DNA of 64,000 bases from a bacterium D16-50 (GTDB taxonomy: Bacteria; Bacillota; Clostridia; Lachnospirales; Lachnospiraceae), in contig RAZA01000001.1 in NCBI GenBank assembly GCA_003612485.1, forward strand, positions 1 to 64,000. The letters run 5' to 3'. The notes below the pieces were generated by a model that saw only the letters and a list, made by a program, of their open reading frames with translations, had not been told where the DNA came from and ran no database searches. Shown here piece by piece: positions 26,332-36,490 of the stretch. The first letter of the stretch is position 1; every line of letters starts with the position of its first letter. A program made the position numbers and the translations under genes.

Positions 26332-27401
26332 TACTTTGCCCCCATTCTTATTCTAGGATCGATGACGCCGTAAGACAGATCCACCACAAGACCCGCCAGC
26401 AGTCCCACAAGGAGATAGAAACCCGCAAGCATCATAAAGAAATCATAATCTCTTGAATTGATCGACGCCAGATACAGACCTCCCACACCGGGGATCTGGA
26501 AAATCTTCTCTATAATAAGCGAGCCGGAAAGAACGCTTACAAACTCACCGATAATCGACGGGAAAATCGGAACCATGGCATTCCGGAGCGCATGGCGCAC
26601 CGTTGCCTGAGCCTTTGTAAGTCCCTTTGTCCTTGCCAAAAGCATAAACTCGCTGGTCAAAACCTCTGTGAGCTCCGCCCGGGTGTAACGGGCATATCCG
26701 GCTATGGAGCCGAAGGACATGCTGAATACGGCCGGAAGCATGGAGAGGAACATTTTCTTGTTAAAATAAAGGGACCAGTTGAATTCGCCCGGTACATACG
26801 CATACCCTTTTTCCGGATAAGACGTTACAATATCGGGAAGAGATACCACGCCCAGAGGGAATATACTGAGCTTAAAGCAAATAAGATACAGCACCAAAGA
26901 GGCGTATACGAAAGCAGGAACCGAAATGAAGACCATTACAACCGTACTGATCAGGTGGTCCTGCCATTTGTTCTTTTTCAGGGCGGCAAAAATGCCAAGA
27001 GCTATTCCTATGGGCACCGCCAAAAGGGATGAATATACATTGATGAGGATGGTCGGCGGCAGCTTTTCAATAAATACGCTCCAGACCGCGCGCCCCCGGT
27101 ACTCAGGCATGTTGAAGCCGATACCGAAGTCTCCCTCGAAAATCATTCTTCTTAAATATTGTCCCAGCTGTTCTAAAATGGGAGTATTTATGTACTGGCC
27201 GGTCACGGTATCCTTTTTCATATATCCGCGGGACACCATCCGTGCAATAATTTTATCCGCGTCCTCACCAACTCCCACACTGGATATATCAACCGGCAAA
27301 AGTTTCACCAAAACAAAGCATGTGACAATAATTATCGTAAAAGTAATAAGCATCAGCCCTATTCTTTTACAGATATATTTGAACATATACATAAAAATCA
27401 C
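26331..27401 (-). CDS. Peptide ABC transporter permease (OppB type), copy 2
   Basis: A 356-residue permease with the coupling loop RAELTEVLTSEFMLLARTKGLTKAQATVRHALRN, identical over most of its length to copy 1, and IEKIFQIPGVGGLYLASI. It is about 40 residues longer than copy 1, in the loops around the first outside region and before membrane segment 5. The start is probably the GTG at 27401 with AAGGG five bases upstream; ATGs at 27392 and 27386 are possible. Confidence 0.9.
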   Translation of the reverse strand: MIFMYMFKYICKRIGLMLITFTIIIVTCFVLVKLLPVDISSVGVGEDADKIIARMVSRGYMKKDTVTGQYINTPILEQLGQYLRRMIFEGDFGIGFNMPEYRGRAVWSVFIEKLPPTILINVYSSLLAVPIGIALGIFAALKKNKWQDHLISTVVMVFISVPAFVYASLVLYLICFKLSIFPLGVVSLPDIVTSYPEKGYAYVPGEFNWSLYFNKKMFLSMLPAVFSMSFGSIAGYARYTRAELTEVLTSEFMLLARTKGLTKAQATVRHALRNAMVPIFPSIIGEFVSVLSGSLIIEKIFQIPGVGGLYLASINSRDYDFFMMLAGFYLLVGLLAGLVVDLSYGVIDPRIRMGAK

Positions 27402-27460
27402 ACAAGCCCTTGAACCAAAGGCCTCCTTTCTTTGGAAATGATAAAACTATATGTTTAAGT

Positions 27461-27484
27461 GAGGGATGGTTGATACCATCCCTC
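27461..27484 (-). other. Hairpin between binding protein and permease genes, operon 2
   Basis: GAGGGATGGT, a four-base loop and ACCATCCCTC form a perfect 10-base stem, with no T run after it. It takes the same place as the longer inverted repeat of operon 1 but has an unrelated sequence. Confidence 0.7.
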
Positions 27485-27538
27485 GCTTGCACAAACTATA
27501 AGACAATACGGAGACCAAGGTTAAAGTGTCTATAAAAA

Positions 27539-30058
27539 TTACTTGTAGTTCAGCTCTCCGTTCTGCTCGGCCACTGCCTTTGCCCACTCGTCATCATCAT
27601 AGTTGTAGGTCATATATCTGACGCCGCCGTAACTCATGAACGTATTGTACTCGTAGGTCACAAAATCGACCTTATAAGACAGCAGGGAAGCAGTAAAATT
27701 GTTGTAAATAGGAACGGTATAGTAAGCTTCAAGAACCTCTTTCTCAAGAGCAGCAATCAGCTGAAGTCTCTGGGCGTTGGGAAGAGCCGTATCGCTCCAG
27801 TCATACTTTGCCCCCCCAATGCCGTTGAGGCAGTTATACCAATCCATCAGGGACATGGTCTCTGTCACATCCGCTCCGTTTTCGCCTACGCCCTTCATGG
27901 TAAAGGTCAGCATCTGAGCGCTGGTATCCCATGCCTGAGAATACATGTAAGCAGGGGACAAATATGCAAGAAGGAAGTAACCGGGATCCCATGCGGCGCC
28001 GTTCCAGCCGCCCAAGCAGATATCATATGCACCGCTGCGGAAATCATTTGCCCAGCTTGCGGAAAAGTCCTTCAGCTCTACGTCAATCCTGCCCTCCAAA
28101 GGCGTGGTCTTTGCCAGCTCCTGGAAAGAATTCCTCAGGAAATCAACTCTTCTCTGTACTACCTCGTTGATTGCACTGGTGCCGAATGTAAAGAGCACCT
28201 TATCCGTCTCCTTGATGTCGCCTGCTGCCAGAGCATCATTGTAGGCCTGAGTAAGAAGCTTTCTCGCCTCTTCCAGATTGTAGCCCGTGATGGAGTCTGC
28301 GGCCTCGTCAAGGCTTCCATAGCTGTTTACATCAACAGCGTATACATCACAGAGCACCTGTTTTGCCTCGTCGGTATTTCTGTACACTCCGCCGTTCTCT
28401 ACATCATAATAGTGCATGGAGTTGTAGAGGCCGAATCCGGCAAGGGAAGAAGTGGTCGTCTTGGTTGCGAAATCATTTCTGTCTATTCCGAGAGAAATGG
28501 CTTTTCTGAAATCGGCATATCCCATTATGGACTTGTTGATGCCGTCAGACTCACGGGCCTTCAGCTGCTCCATATTGGACTGAAGCTGCATGGATCCAAC
28601 AAAGTCATCCGGCGTGAAATATGCCCTCTCGCTTCCCTTGTACTCGTCCGCAATAGATATATCGATACCGATTCCGTCGATCTCGCCTGCCAGAAACTTC
28701 AGCCATGCCGCGTTCCACTCGGCAATGGTGTCGCATACGATTCTTGTGGTCTGATACTGACCTTCGTACTGAGGATCGCTGTAGCCGAACCAGTTTTCAT
28801 TCTTCACAAGGGTGTACTGCTTACCTGCCTGAAAGCTCTCCAGCTTGTAGGGACCCCAGCTTGCACTGCTCTCGACGCTGGTATTGTAGGTTGTGGTCCA
28901 AAGGGTGCTGCCTTCCGAAGGAGCAACCTTGTTCTTCTCGTAAAGATCCTTCTTCACCAAGGGCAGGGACGCCATGTTGTATGCAGCCTGGTAGGAGAGG
29001 GAGCCGTCCTCTTTCAGAAGGTTCAGCGGCTTCTCAAGCACAAGAACGATCTCATACTTGCTGTCGCCCACGTAAATACCTACATCGCCAAAGTCGACTG
29101 CAGGATAAGTATAGTCATAAACCATGTACAGAGGAACGTTCTCAGGCGGCTCATTGCCCCAGGCCTCTGTATCGATGAGCTTCGTGACAAGGGCTATGGA
29201 GTCGTCCGTCACAGGTACACGGCCGTTTTCATCTGCAAGCTCCTGCAGGGATGCCAGCGCGTCCGCATCAAAATAATCGGCAATATCCGTTATGCTATTG
29301 TTGCTGCACTGGGCCAGAGGATCCATCAGAGAAAACTTGATCATGCCTCCGTCGGGCTGTGTATACACGCCGTCCTCACCCTTTACCAAATCTTCCACCG
29401 TATAAAGCTGTGTGGCAGAGTTATCGATGGCTTCCTCAGACGTACCCTGTTTCACATAGTTTCTCGCATTCACGATAACAGTGGCGCCATTGTAATAGCT
29501 GTCCATTCTGTAGTTCTGGAAAAGCGGATCCAGCTGCTGCTGCATGGTATATACGAAGTCCTCTGCAGTGATCTCCGTGCCGTCATCCCATTTGAGATCC
29601 TCGCGCAGGGTGATCTTCCATGCATAACCCTTTTTTCCCTCCGGAACATTCCACTTTGCATCGACTTTGTCGGAAATATCCTCCAGCGCGGTTGCCGCAC
29701 TGTATTCCATGACAAACTCGCCGGGCACGATTTCTCCCGCATCATCAAACTTGAAATTGTATGCGAAAAAATCGCTCCCCAAGTGACTCATGATCTGCGT
29801 GTCATTACTGTCCTGATACGTGAGCTGGTTCCAGTTTGACGGGGAAACTGCCGTATACTGCCTATATGTATAGGACTTTGCAGATTCCTCGGATCCGCCG
29901 TTGCCTTCCGGTGCGCTGCTTTCCGGTGCACTGCTGTCTGGTGTGGTGCTGCCGGACACGCTGCCGGATCCACTCTCGCCAGAAGAGTCATCGCCGCAGG
30001 CCGCCATGGAAAAAACCATAGCCGAAGCCAACAATAAGGCTAATGCTTTCTTTTTCAT
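27539..30058 (-). CDS. Oligopeptide ABC transporter substrate-binding lipoprotein, copy 2
   Basis: An 839-residue family 5 solute-binding protein with signal peptide and lipobox MAAC (Cys about residue 21), then a Ser/Gly/Glu/Pro-rich linker with the internal repeat SSAPE. The conserved WKITLREDLKWDDGTEITAEDFVYT matches copy 1; the C-terminus also agrees (YNTFMSYGGVRYMTYNYDDDEWA). Overall the two copies are clearly related but well diverged, so they likely differ in ligand. GAGAGGAG precedes the ATG. First gene of operon 2. Confidence 0.92.
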   Translation of the reverse strand: MKKKALALLLASAMVFSMAACGDDSSGESGSGSVSGSTTPDSSAPESSAPEGNGGSEESAKSYTYRQYTAVSPSNWNQLTYQDSNDTQIMSHLGSDFFAYNFKFDDAGEIVPGEFVMEYSAATALEDISDKVDAKWNVPEGKKGYAWKITLREDLKWDDGTEITAEDFVYTMQQQLDPLFQNYRMDSYYNGATVIVNARNYVKQGTSEEAIDNSATQLYTVEDLVKGEDGVYTQPDGGMIKFSLMDPLAQCSNNSITDIADYFDADALASLQELADENGRVPVTDDSIALVTKLIDTEAWGNEPPENVPLYMVYDYTYPAVDFGDVGIYVGDSKYEIVLVLEKPLNLLKEDGSLSYQAAYNMASLPLVKKDLYEKNKVAPSEGSTLWTTTYNTSVESSASWGPYKLESFQAGKQYTLVKNENWFGYSDPQYEGQYQTTRIVCDTIAEWNAAWLKFLAGEIDGIGIDISIADEYKGSERAYFTPDDFVGSMQLQSNMEQLKARESDGINKSIMGYADFRKAISLGIDRNDFATKTTTSSLAGFGLYNSMHYYDVENGGVYRNTDEAKQVLCDVYAVDVNSYGSLDEAADSITGYNLEEARKLLTQAYNDALAAGDIKETDKVLFTFGTSAINEVVQRRVDFLRNSFQELAKTTPLEGRIDVELKDFSASWANDFRSGAYDICLGGWNGAAWDPGYFLLAYLSPAYMYSQAWDTSAQMLTFTMKGVGENGADVTETMSLMDWYNCLNGIGGAKYDWSDTALPNAQRLQLIAALEKEVLEAYYTVPIYNNFTASLLSYKVDFVTYEYNTFMSYGGVRYMTYNYDDDEWAKAVAEQNGELNYK

Positions 30059-30116
30059 AATCTTTCTCCTCTCGATAGATTTGCTGCATATAATGCTCGC
30101 CCTCAGGTACGTATAC

Positions 30117-30126
30117 CTGTATACAA
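30117..30126 (-). promoter_or_regulatory. GntR-type operator candidate, operon 2
   Basis: Minus strand TTGTATACAG followed by GTAT, one base off the perfect palindrome seen at 11928-11937 and at the same distance from the -10 box. Confidence 0.5.
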
Positions 30127-30141
30127 TACGAGATTGTATGC

Positions 30142-30184
30142 AACCAACATAGTTCAGTATAAATTACACTCTGCCAACTGTCAA
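30142..30184 (-). promoter_or_regulatory. Promoter of peptide transporter operon 2 with shared 27-base block
   Basis: Minus strand TTGACA (30179-30184), 17-base spacer, TATACT (30156-30161). The block 30142-30168 is identical to 11882-11908 in front of operon 1, while surrounding bases differ, which points to selection on the -10 and initially transcribed region. Confidence 0.75.
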
Positions 30185-30429
30185 GAATTTTTTGTTTTTT
30201 TCGACTCCTCTTTGGGTAGGCAATCTATGGCAGTTTTCAGAATGCATAGGTATATTTGCACAGTTTTTCGATAATCCGCCTTGGCTAAACGGTTAAAATG
30301 TCCCTATATACTGCTTTGACCGGAAAAAAAGGTTTCAAAATGACAGCTCTGTAGACAAAATGCAGATATTTCATATTATTTTCTCCAAAGCGCTCTGTCC
30401 TCCTCTATCATTTCACAACCGGTAAGAAA
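30185..30429. other. Gene-free stretch between operon 2 and the recombinase
   Basis: AT-rich, with T runs near 30187-30200 and no frame with a ribosome site. I see no promoter pair, RNA gene or repeat here apart from the direct repeat that begins at 30430. Confidence 0.6.
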
Positions 30430-30444
30430 GGTATGAAAAAAGTA
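30430..30444 (+). repeat. 15-base direct repeat flanking the recombinase gene (left)
   Basis: GGTATGAAAAAAGTA, repeated exactly at 31938-31952 in the same orientation. The two copies bracket the recombinase gene and could be attachment-site cores or recombinase arm sites; this is inference. Confidence 0.55.
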
Positions 30445-30468
30445 ATATCTTTTTGCGCCTCGTATCTC

Positions 30469-31767
30469 TCATGTATGAATGCGTATGAATTCGTTCAGCT
30501 TGTCGCTGGCCGCCTGCTTCTGAGCCTCGAAACTATGGGCATAGATATTCATGGTGGTGGAACAGTTTGCATGTCCCAGATACCTTGAGATATCTATGAT
30601 ATTCACGTCCAGATAGTTCAGCAAAGTAGCGCAGGAATGCCGCAATCCGTGAAGGGGAATCATGGGAAGCCGCTCCAGCCCTTTCAGACGCGCCTTTTCC
30701 GGGTTTTCTTCCACCCACTGGTTGTAGCGCTTCAGGTGCCTGACAAAATATTGGTATGTGGCAGTGTGGCACATTCTCCGCCCGTCCGGCTGTATAAATA
30801 AGCTGTCATCCCCTTTCCATCTGTCCCCGAGGCGGCTCTTTAAGAAGCCATATTCTGCCTTATATTCCTTCAGCATGACGGAAAGCTTGTTGGGAATCGG
30901 CACCCTCCGCAGCGCAGACGCGCTTTTGGGCTCCTTACAGTCAAAGCCGTTCACCGTTCGCCCAACAGATTTTGAAACCCGGATTTCCCTGCCTTCCAGA
31001 TCCACATCTCCCCAGCGCAGCGCCAGAGTCTCCCCCTTCCTGAGACCGCAGAATATGGAAATGGCATAAAACAGCTTATATTGTGTGGGAACATTGCATT
31101 TTTTGATACATTCCCCGAAAACATCTCCCTCTTTGTTTTCCGTTGCATGACGCCTTCTATATTTGACTTCATAAGTCAAATCCAGAGATTTCAAAAACAT
31201 GACGGACTGCTGAGGCGTAAAATACCGCAGCTCCCCGTTTTCCTGCCTTCGCCTCGGCTTCTGGGCATACTGGCAGGGATTGTTCTCGATAATGTTCCAG
31301 CGTCTGGCTGTCCTGAAAATGCAGCTGAGTACATTTGCAAAGCGCCGGATGGTTCCGAAAGAATACTCCTCCGCCAGCGTCCTATAAAAGGCCTCTATGT
31401 CCTCGGTCCGGATGCCTGCCACCCGATATCCCTTGAAATAGGGCTGGATCCTGCCCTCCAGCAGCTGCTTGTACCCTATATAAGTTCCATAGGCCAGATT
31501 TTCCTTGACGCTCTCCAGCCATTGATCCGAAAATTCCTCAAAGGATACCTTTTCGGAACGGACGTCATGACCAAATTTCAGCTTGTCTTCCAATTCCATA
31601 GCATACTTCATCGCCTCCTTTTCCTGCTGCCTTGGAGTGGCTGACTGATCCACCGAATAGGTAAGGTTCTTCACAAGCTTGTTCCCCTCCTTGTCATATC
31701 CCAGACAGATCACAATGCGATAGACCACCCTGCCGCTTTTGTGTGTGACTCTCTTCAATGACGCCAT
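30469..31767 (-). CDS. Tyrosine recombinase (integrase family)
   Basis: A 432-residue site-specific recombinase. The N-terminal arm-binding region (about 1-65) is followed by a SAM-like core-binding domain (about 75-165) and the catalytic domain with Arg243 (GLRKGE), His373 and Arg376 (HGLRHS), His399 (YLGHAN) and nucleophile Tyr409 (NIYAHS). All catalytic residues are present, so it may be active. The ATG follows GAGG. No other phage or conjugation gene adjoins, so it is a solitary integrase, between operon 2 and eno and flanked by 15-base direct repeats. Confidence 0.93.
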   Translation of the reverse strand: MASLKRVTHKSGRVVYRIVICLGYDKEGNKLVKNLTYSVDQSATPRQQEKEAMKYAMELEDKLKFGHDVRSEKVSFEEFSDQWLESVKENLAYGTYIGYKQLLEGRIQPYFKGYRVAGIRTEDIEAFYRTLAEEYSFGTIRRFANVLSCIFRTARRWNIIENNPCQYAQKPRRRQENGELRYFTPQQSVMFLKSLDLTYEVKYRRRHATENKEGDVFGECIKKCNVPTQYKLFYAISIFCGLRKGETLALRWGDVDLEGREIRVSKSVGRTVNGFDCKEPKSASALRRVPIPNKLSVMLKEYKAEYGFLKSRLGDRWKGDDSLFIQPDGRRMCHTATYQYFVRHLKRYNQWVEENPEKARLKGLERLPMIPLHGLRHSCATLLNYLDVNIIDISRYLGHANCSTTMNIYAHSFEAQKQAASDKLNEFIRIHT

Positions 31768-31821
31768 TAATCATTACCTCTTTTCTTCTTTTTGTAGGGC
31801 AAACATCCGTTTGCGAAGAGG

Positions 31822-31850
31822 ATTATAGCAAAGCGGCCAAAAAAAGTCCA
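31822..31850 (-). promoter_or_regulatory. Promoter of the recombinase gene
   Basis: Minus strand TGGACT (31845-31850), 17-base spacer, TATAAT (31822-31827), ending about 55 bases before the start codon. Confidence 0.6.
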
Positions 31851-31889
31851 TGTTTCTGATCTTAATTCATGAACCGCAAGGCATGAAAT

Positions 31890-31917
31890 AGGACATGCGG
31901 CATATGCCACATGTCCT
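31890..31917. promoter_or_regulatory. 28-base near-perfect palindrome upstream of the recombinase
   Basis: The left half AGGACATGCGGCAT is mirrored with a single mismatched pair. It lies 40 bases upstream of the recombinase -35 box and 20 bases inside the right direct repeat. It could be an operator, a recombinase site or an RNA hairpin of the eno transcript tail. Confidence 0.7.
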
Positions 31918-31937
31918 GCGAGGGTCAACACAAAAAC

Positions 31938-31952
31938 GGTATGAAAAAAGTA
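31938..31952 (+). repeat. 15-base direct repeat flanking the recombinase gene (right)
   Basis: Second exact copy of the repeat at 30430-30444, 22 bases before the 3' end of eno. Confidence 0.55.
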
Positions 31953-31973
31953 TGACATTTTTTAATGGCAGGC

Positions 31974-33368
<1,395 letters not shown>

Positions 33369-33418
33369 CTAACCCATTTCCCCGCAGCTGTCTATGCTTT
33401 CCCCGATATGCTTTCTTT

Positions 33419-33623
33419 CCCTAAATAAGATTTACCTGCCCTAATAAGATTTTCCTACCCTAATAAAATTTTCCTATTCTAATAAGCCTTTCCTGCCCCA
33501 ATAAGCCTTTCCTGCTCTAATAAGCCTTCCCTGCTCTAATAAGCCTTCCCTGCTCTAATAAGCCTTCCCTGCTCTAATAAGCCTTTCCTGCCCCAATAAG
33601 CCTCCCTAATAAGCCTTTCCTGC
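33419..33623. repeat. 19-base tandem repeat array between eno and the reductase gene
   Basis: About eleven units of the form CTCTAATAAGCCTTCCCTG follow one another, nearly all 19 bases long; units 6-9 are nearly identical and the outer ones drifted, the tenth is shortened. The array runs into the 3' end of the reductase gene, whose last codons and TAG stop are made by the final unit. The rest of 33300-33418 shows only the eno ribosome site. Confidence 0.88.
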
Positions 33624-34628
33624 CAAAATTTCACAGTAGTCTTTATAATTTTTCTCCAGAAGCGCCGGCGTGTCCAGTCCGTAGGGACATTTGGCCCTGC
33701 ATTTCCCGCAGTGAAGGCATCCTTCTATCTTCTTCATCTTCTCCTGCGCCTCGGGAGTCAGATGGGCGGCGGAGGGAGAACGGCGGATCAGCAGGCTCAT
33801 GCGGGCGCAATTGTTGATTTCGATCCCTGCGGGACAAGGCATACAGTAGCCGCAGCCTCTGCAGAAATCCCCCAGAAGCTCCTTCCTGTCCTTGGCAATG
33901 ATCTCCGAAAGCTCCTCCGTCATCTCCGGCGGGTTCCCGATATAGGACAGAAATTCATTCAGCTCTTCCTCCCGCTGCACGCCCCATATGGGCAGCACAT
34001 TGTCATACCGCGCCAAAAAAGCATAGGCAGCCGCGGAATTGGTGATCAGTCCCCCCGACAGCGCCTTCATGGCAATAAAGCCTATTCCTGCCTGAGCACA
34101 TTTTTCCACCAGCTCTATGTCCTTCTCCGTAGCCAGATAGCTGAAGGGAAACTGCAGGGTCTCGTAAAGCCCGCTCTCCACTGCCTCATGGGCCACGCCA
34201 AGGCGGTGGTTCGTGATGCCAATGTGGCGCACCATGCCTTTTTCCTTGGCCTCCAGCATGGCCTCATAGAGCCCGGAACCGTCTCCCGGCTTAGGACAGA
34301 AGGCCGGATTGTGGAACTGATAAATGTCCACATAGTCCGTCCGCAGATTGTGAAGGGATGTGTTCAGCTCTTTCCAGAAGCCCTCCGCATCCTTGGCTCC
34401 GGTCTTGGTAGCGATGAAAATCTTCTCCCGCATCCCCTCAAAGGCCTCCCCCAGCTTCTCCTCGCTGTCCGTGTAATATCTGGCCGTGTCATAAAAAGTC
34501 ACGCCTCCCTCATAGGCCTTCCGCAAAAGCCCCACCGCTTCTTGTCTGGAAATCCGCTGAATGGGCAGCGCCCCGAAAGAATTCTTCTCTGTGGTGATGC
34601 CGGTTGCACCCAATGTCACCTTTGCCAT
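33606..34628 (-). CDS. Aldo/keto reductase with C-terminal ferredoxin-like domain
   Basis: A 340-residue protein. The TIM-barrel reductase part shows the catalytic Asp and Tyr in FYDTARYYTDSEEKLGEAF, Lys in FIATKTG and His in YQFHNP. The C-terminal quarter has CxxCxxC...CARM and CLHCGKCRAKCPYGL, which should hold two [4Fe-4S] clusters. Such fusions are common in anaerobes; the substrate is unknown. The ATG at 34628 follows GGGAGGAACAAC. The last residues AGKAY and the stop are encoded by the tandem repeat array at 33419-33623. Confidence 0.93.
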   Translation of the reverse strand: MAKVTLGATGITTEKNSFGALPIQRISRQEAVGLLRKAYEGGVTFYDTARYYTDSEEKLGEAFEGMREKIFIATKTGAKDAEGFWKELNTSLHNLRTDYVDIYQFHNPAFCPKPGDGSGLYEAMLEAKEKGMVRHIGITNHRLGVAHEAVESGLYETLQFPFSYLATEKDIELVEKCAQAGIGFIAMKALSGGLITNSAAAYAFLARYDNVLPIWGVQREEELNEFLSYIGNPPEMTEELSEIIAKDRKELLGDFCRGCGYCMPCPAGIEINNCARMSLLIRRSPSAAHLTPEAQEKMKKIEGCLHCGKCRAKCPYGLDTPALLEKNYKDYCEILAGKAY

Positions 34629-34811
34629 GTTGTTCCTCCCATCAAAATTGTGATTCTTCTCGAATAATGAAAAACATCCCTTATCCCACATCCCTTTACA
34701 CAAAAGGGAACCATAAACCGTATCTCTACAATCCATGGCTCCCTTCTTATCCTGCCTTCCGCATATACGGTATTCCGGACAATTTTTCTTACTTTTTCTC
34801 TTTTCTTTGGA

Positions 34812-36356
34812 TCACTTTTGCACCAGCAGCGACTTTCCCGTCATCTCCGCCGGCTGCTCTTTGCCCATGATCTGAATCAAAGTGGGAATGATGTCCGCCA
34901 GACAGCCGTTCTCCCTGAGGGCGTAGTCTTCGTCATAGTTCACCAAGATAAAGGGCACCTGATTCGTGGTGTGAGCGGTAAAGGGTTCTCCCGTCTCATA
35001 ATCCACCAGCATTTCCGCATTGCCGTGATCCGCACAGATAAACATGGCTCCGTCCACCTCTCTGATGGCCTCCACAGCCTTGCCCACGCATTCGTCCACT
35101 GCCTCCACGGCCTTGACTGCCGCGTCTAAAACGCCGGTATGTCCCACCATGTCCGGATTTGCAAAATTGATAATGATAACATCATATTTATCGGAACGGA
35201 TGGCCTCGCAGAGCTTATCGCATACCTCGTAAGCACTCATCTGGGGCTTCAGGTCATAGGTCGCCACGTCCTTGGGCGAGTTCACCAAAACCCTGTCCTC
35301 CCCCTCGTTGGGCTCTTCCACGCCTCCGTTGAAGAAAAATGTCACATGGGCATACTTCTCCGTCTCCGCGATGCGGGCCTGCTTCATGCCGTTAGCCGCC
35401 AGCCACTCCCCGAAGGTATTTGTGACGGACACCTTGTGGAACGCCACGTCCTTGTTGGGAATGGTGGGATCATAATCGGAAAAGCACACATAAGTGATAT
35501 TCATTCTGGGGCCTCTGTCAAAGCCCTTGAAGTCGTCGTCGCAGAATGCTCTGGTAATCTCCCTTGCCCTATCAGGACGGAAATTAAAGAAGATAACGGA
35601 GTCCCCCTCCTGAACAATAGCCACGGGCTTTCCGTCCTCCATTGCCAAGGTAGGCTTCACGAACTCATCCGTCTCCCCCCTGTCGTAGGACTCCTGAATG
35701 CCGCAGATGCCGCAGGCGGCAGTAAGTCCCTCCCCCTTCGTCATGGCATCGTAGGCCAGCTTCACCCTATCATAATTGTTGTCTCTGTCCATGACATAAT
35801 ACCGTCCCATGACGGATGCGATCTTACCCACGCCGATCTTCTCCATCTCGGCAGCCAGAGCCTGCGCATACTCCTTCCCGCTGGCAGGAGGGGTGTCACG
35901 GCCGTCCAAAAAGCAGTGTACATAAACCTTCTTCAGGCCGTTTCTCTTTGCCAGCTCCAGCAGGCCATACAGGTGGGTATTGTGGCTGTGGACGCCTCCG
36001 TCGCTCAGTAAGCCCATCAGATGAAGGGCGGTGTCATTCTTCTTGCAGTTTTCCACTGCCTTCAAAAGAGCGGGATTCTCAAAGAAAGTACCGTCCTGAA
36101 TCTCCTTGGTGATTCTGGTCAGCTCCTGATACACGATCCGCCCTGCCCCCATGTTCAGATGCCCTACCTCGGAATTTCCCATCTGCCCTTCGGGAAGTCC
36201 CACCGCCATTCCGCTGGCGTTGCCCCTCACAAAAGGACACTCCTTCATCAGCCTGTCCATCACCGGCGTCTTCGCCATAGCCACCGCGTTCCCCTCGGTC
36301 TTTTCATTGAGGCCGTATCCATCCAGAATCATCAAAACCACTGGTCTCTTGCTCAT
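34812..36356 (-). CDS. gpmI: 2,3-bisphosphoglycerate-independent phosphoglycerate mutase
   Basis: Interconverts 3- and 2-phosphoglycerate with two Mn ions. The 514-residue protein begins MSKRPVVLMILDGYG; the catalytic Ser lies in QMGNSEVGHLNMGAGR, and CFLDGRDTPP, NFRPDRARE, YDLKPQMSA and FICADHGNAE mark substrate and metal sites. The ATG at 36356 has AAGGAGA upstream, and a promoter at 36462-36490 rules out the longer frame to 36509. It supplies the step between pgk and eno. Confidence 0.97.
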   Translation of the reverse strand: MSKRPVVLMILDGYGLNEKTEGNAVAMAKTPVMDRLMKECPFVRGNASGMAVGLPEGQMGNSEVGHLNMGAGRIVYQELTRITKEIQDGTFFENPALLKAVENCKKNDTALHLMGLLSDGGVHSHNTHLYGLLELAKRNGLKKVYVHCFLDGRDTPPASGKEYAQALAAEMEKIGVGKIASVMGRYYVMDRDNNYDRVKLAYDAMTKGEGLTAACGICGIQESYDRGETDEFVKPTLAMEDGKPVAIVQEGDSVIFFNFRPDRAREITRAFCDDDFKGFDRGPRMNITYVCFSDYDPTIPNKDVAFHKVSVTNTFGEWLAANGMKQARIAETEKYAHVTFFFNGGVEEPNEGEDRVLVNSPKDVATYDLKPQMSAYEVCDKLCEAIRSDKYDVIIINFANPDMVGHTGVLDAAVKAVEAVDECVGKAVEAIREVDGAMFICADHGNAEMLVDYETGEPFTAHTTNQVPFILVNYDEDYALRENGCLADIIPTLIQIMGKEQPAEMTGKSLLVQK

Positions 36357-36461
36357 GCTCTCTCTCCTTATGCCCTTCCATCTATGCCGGCCGGTTCGCC
36401 GCCGGAAGATGATTTTTTTGTGAGGAGAGACCTGCTGTGCCTCTCCCTTCTCTACTTCCCG

Positions 36462-36490
36462 ATTATACACCGAAAAAAGCCCCTTCGCAA
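36462..36490 (-). promoter_or_regulatory. gpmI: Promoter of gpmI
   Basis: Minus strand TTGCGA (36485-36490), 17-base spacer, TATAAT (36462-36467). The leader to the start codon is about 100 bases. Confidence 0.75.

Noticed and set aside
30185..30429. Small RNA or hidden gene between operon 2 and the recombinase
   Set aside because: No paired promoter and terminator, no conserved fold and no ribosome site could be found by eye.
31767..31958. 63-codon frame ahead of the recombinase
   Set aside because: It overlaps the recombinase promoter and palindrome, lacks a ribosome site and has no recognisable product.
33419..33623. Possible CRISPR array
   Set aside because: Units abut without unique spacers; the same holds for the arrays at 7141-7300 and 57912-58000. 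No cas gene is in the window.
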